A DNA stretch of 23,441 bases from the NCBI GenBank assembly GCA_905209455.1, contig CAJLTA010000029.1:1-23441 (forward strand), written 5' to 3'. The DNA is from an uncultured Collinsella sp. GTDB taxonomy: Bacteria; Actinomycetota; Coriobacteriia; Coriobacteriales; Coriobacteriaceae. Shown here piece after piece: positions 22,701 through 23,441 of the stretch. Position numbers and translations under genes: made by a program. The notes under the pieces are model-generated. The model saw nothing but the letters and a program-made list of their open reading frames with translations, did no database searches and was not told where the DNA came from. The stretch's first letter is position 1; the number at the start of each line of letters is the position of its first letter.

Positions 22701-23192
22701 ATGAAGATCGTGGTGAGCGCCTGTTTGATGGGCGAGAGCTGCAAGTATAACGGACTCGACAACTATCATCGCGAGCTGGTCGAGGCTTGCGAGCGCACGG
22801 GGACCGAGGTCCTGTTGGTATGCCCTGAGGTTTTTGGCGGCCTGCCCACACCGCGTGATCCTTCCGAGATCGTGGACGGCGAGGTCCGTACCTGCGAGGG
22901 TACCTCAGTCGATCGCGAGTTTCGCCTGGGTGCCGAGCGCGCGCTCGACATGTGCGAGCAGGCGGGCGGCCCGTCCCAGATCGCTGCGTGCGTCTTGCAG
23001 GACCGTAGCCCCTCGTGTGGTGTAGGCCGTATCTACGACGGAACGTTCAGCGGTACGCTCACACCGGGTAACGGCGTTTTCGTCGACCTGCTCCTGCGCC
23101 ACGGGTACCGTGTGATTCCGGCTAGCGAGTTCGATCCCAGCATGCTGGAACATTGTCCACAGCACTCGAATCCAACACTTCCTCACGGGTGA
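22701..23192 (+). CDS. DUF523 family protein
   Basis: The 163-residue protein carries all DUF523 marks: VSACLMGESCKYNG at the N-terminus (C8, C14), PEVFGGLPTPRDPSEI (from 42), and SPSCG (103-107), which with the N-terminal cysteines may form a metal or cluster site. Function is not established for the family. The ATG at 22701 has GGGAGGG (22688-22694) at 6 bases spacing. The family core ends around YRVIPASEF. The last ~17 residues (DPSMLEHCPQHSNPTLPHG) have no family look and lie antisense to a recombinase-like remnant. The native 3' end may have been replaced at a junction near 23122. Confidence 0.85.
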   Translation: MKIVVSACLMGESCKYNGLDNYHRELVEACERTGTEVLLVCPEVFGGLPTPRDPSEIVDGEVRTCEGTSVDREFRLGAERALDMCEQAGGPSQIAACVLQDRSPSCGVGRIYDGTFSGTLTPGNGVFVDLLLRHGYRVIPASEFDPSMLEHCPQHSNPTLPHG

Positions 23193-23274
23193 CCGTTTTG
23201 GCATCATCCGTGAAGTTGATATTGAGTACGACCCGGTCATCAAAGACGTAGACCGAGTTGACAGGTGCCGTACC
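23122..23274 (-). pseudogene. C-terminal remnant of a serine site-specific recombinase
   Basis: On the minus strand the frame ending at TAG (23124-23122) reads VNSVYVFDDRVVLNINF then TDDAKTVTREEVLDSSAVDN. The pattern of a strand with NSVYVFDD, then VVLNINF and a short Glu-rich end, is typical of the last ~45 residues of resolvase/invertase-type recombinases carried by integrative elements. Upstream (23275-23390) no frame continues convincingly: three frames are open in pieces without family resemblance, so the rest of the gene is gone or scrambled. The tail overlaps the 3' end of the DUF523 gene by 71 bases on the opposite strand. The assignment rests on general resemblance, not a signature residue. 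Confidence 0.45.
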
Positions 23275-23390
23275 CAGGCAGTCCCTCCCCGCGGTCCTCG
23301 CGCAGGAACGCGTACACGGTCCTGCCGTCTCTTGCGCCCCTCCTGACCCAAACCCTGCTAGGAACGAGTGCAGCAAACTGGATTTTTAAA

Positions 23391-23441
23391 TTAGTCTTTG
23401 CAAATAACCTTTGAACCTTCACCATCAATTACAATTCCCTG
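23391..23441 (-). CDS. C-terminal end of an unknown gene entering from the right edge
   Basis: Sixteen codons read on the minus strand from the window edge (ending GIVIDGEGSKVICKD) reach a TAA at 23393-23391. The stretch is more A+T-rich than the rest of the window, and its codons look coding, but it is too short to identify. The bases at 23275-23390 between it and the recombinase remnant hold no gene I can support. Confidence 0.3.
   Translation of the reverse strand, partial: QGIVIDGEGSKVICKD

Overview
The window is GC-rich bacterial chromosome, almost all of it coding on the + strand. The gene order and protein style point to the Coriobacteriia (Actinomycetota), most likely a Collinsella-like gut anaerobe. 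This is inference: the order rsmD, coaD, DivIVA-like coiled coil, DUF177, rpmF/rnc is actinobacterial, while Asp23, FakA-like, recG, plsX, acpP, rnc, smc, ftsY, ffh is the cluster known from Firmicutes. Both sit here in one run.

Left edge (1-572): a probable right end of an IS3-family insertion sequence, a near-consensus promoter, two identical tRNA-Asn(GTT) genes in tandem and a strong terminator.

Core block (573-15503): a long co-directional series with many overlapping stop/start codons. It holds asp23-like, fakA-like, recG, rsmD, coaD, a coiled-coil protein in the position of SepIVA, DUF177, rpmF, plsX, acpP, rnc, smc, ftsY and ffh. Promoter-like extended -10 elements precede the coiled-coil gene, rpmF and acpP. 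A terminator sits before plsX and a hairpin closes the block after ffh. The block joins fatty-acid/phospholipid supply, ribosome and RNA processing, chromosome compaction and co-translational membrane targeting.

Accessory block (15504-20370): one minus-strand gene fuses a DUF134 helix-turn-helix protein to a NifX-like metal-cofactor domain with a Cys/His-rich tail. It keeps an excellent internal ribosome binding site and faces thyA across an intergenic region with two similar palindromes centred 53 bp apart. This is the most interesting locus in the window. Then come thyA-folA, a SpoU/TrmH-family RNA methyltransferase and a MATE transporter.

Right part (20371-23441): a wrecked cobO-type adenosyltransferase gene on the minus strand (start, Walker A and C-terminus remain, the middle is deleted), then ftsH with a strong terminator and a DUF523 gene. 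The last ~300 bases are more A+T-rich, with a probable serine-recombinase C-terminal remnant and the tail of an unknown minus-strand gene, which suggests the edge of a mobile or degraded region.
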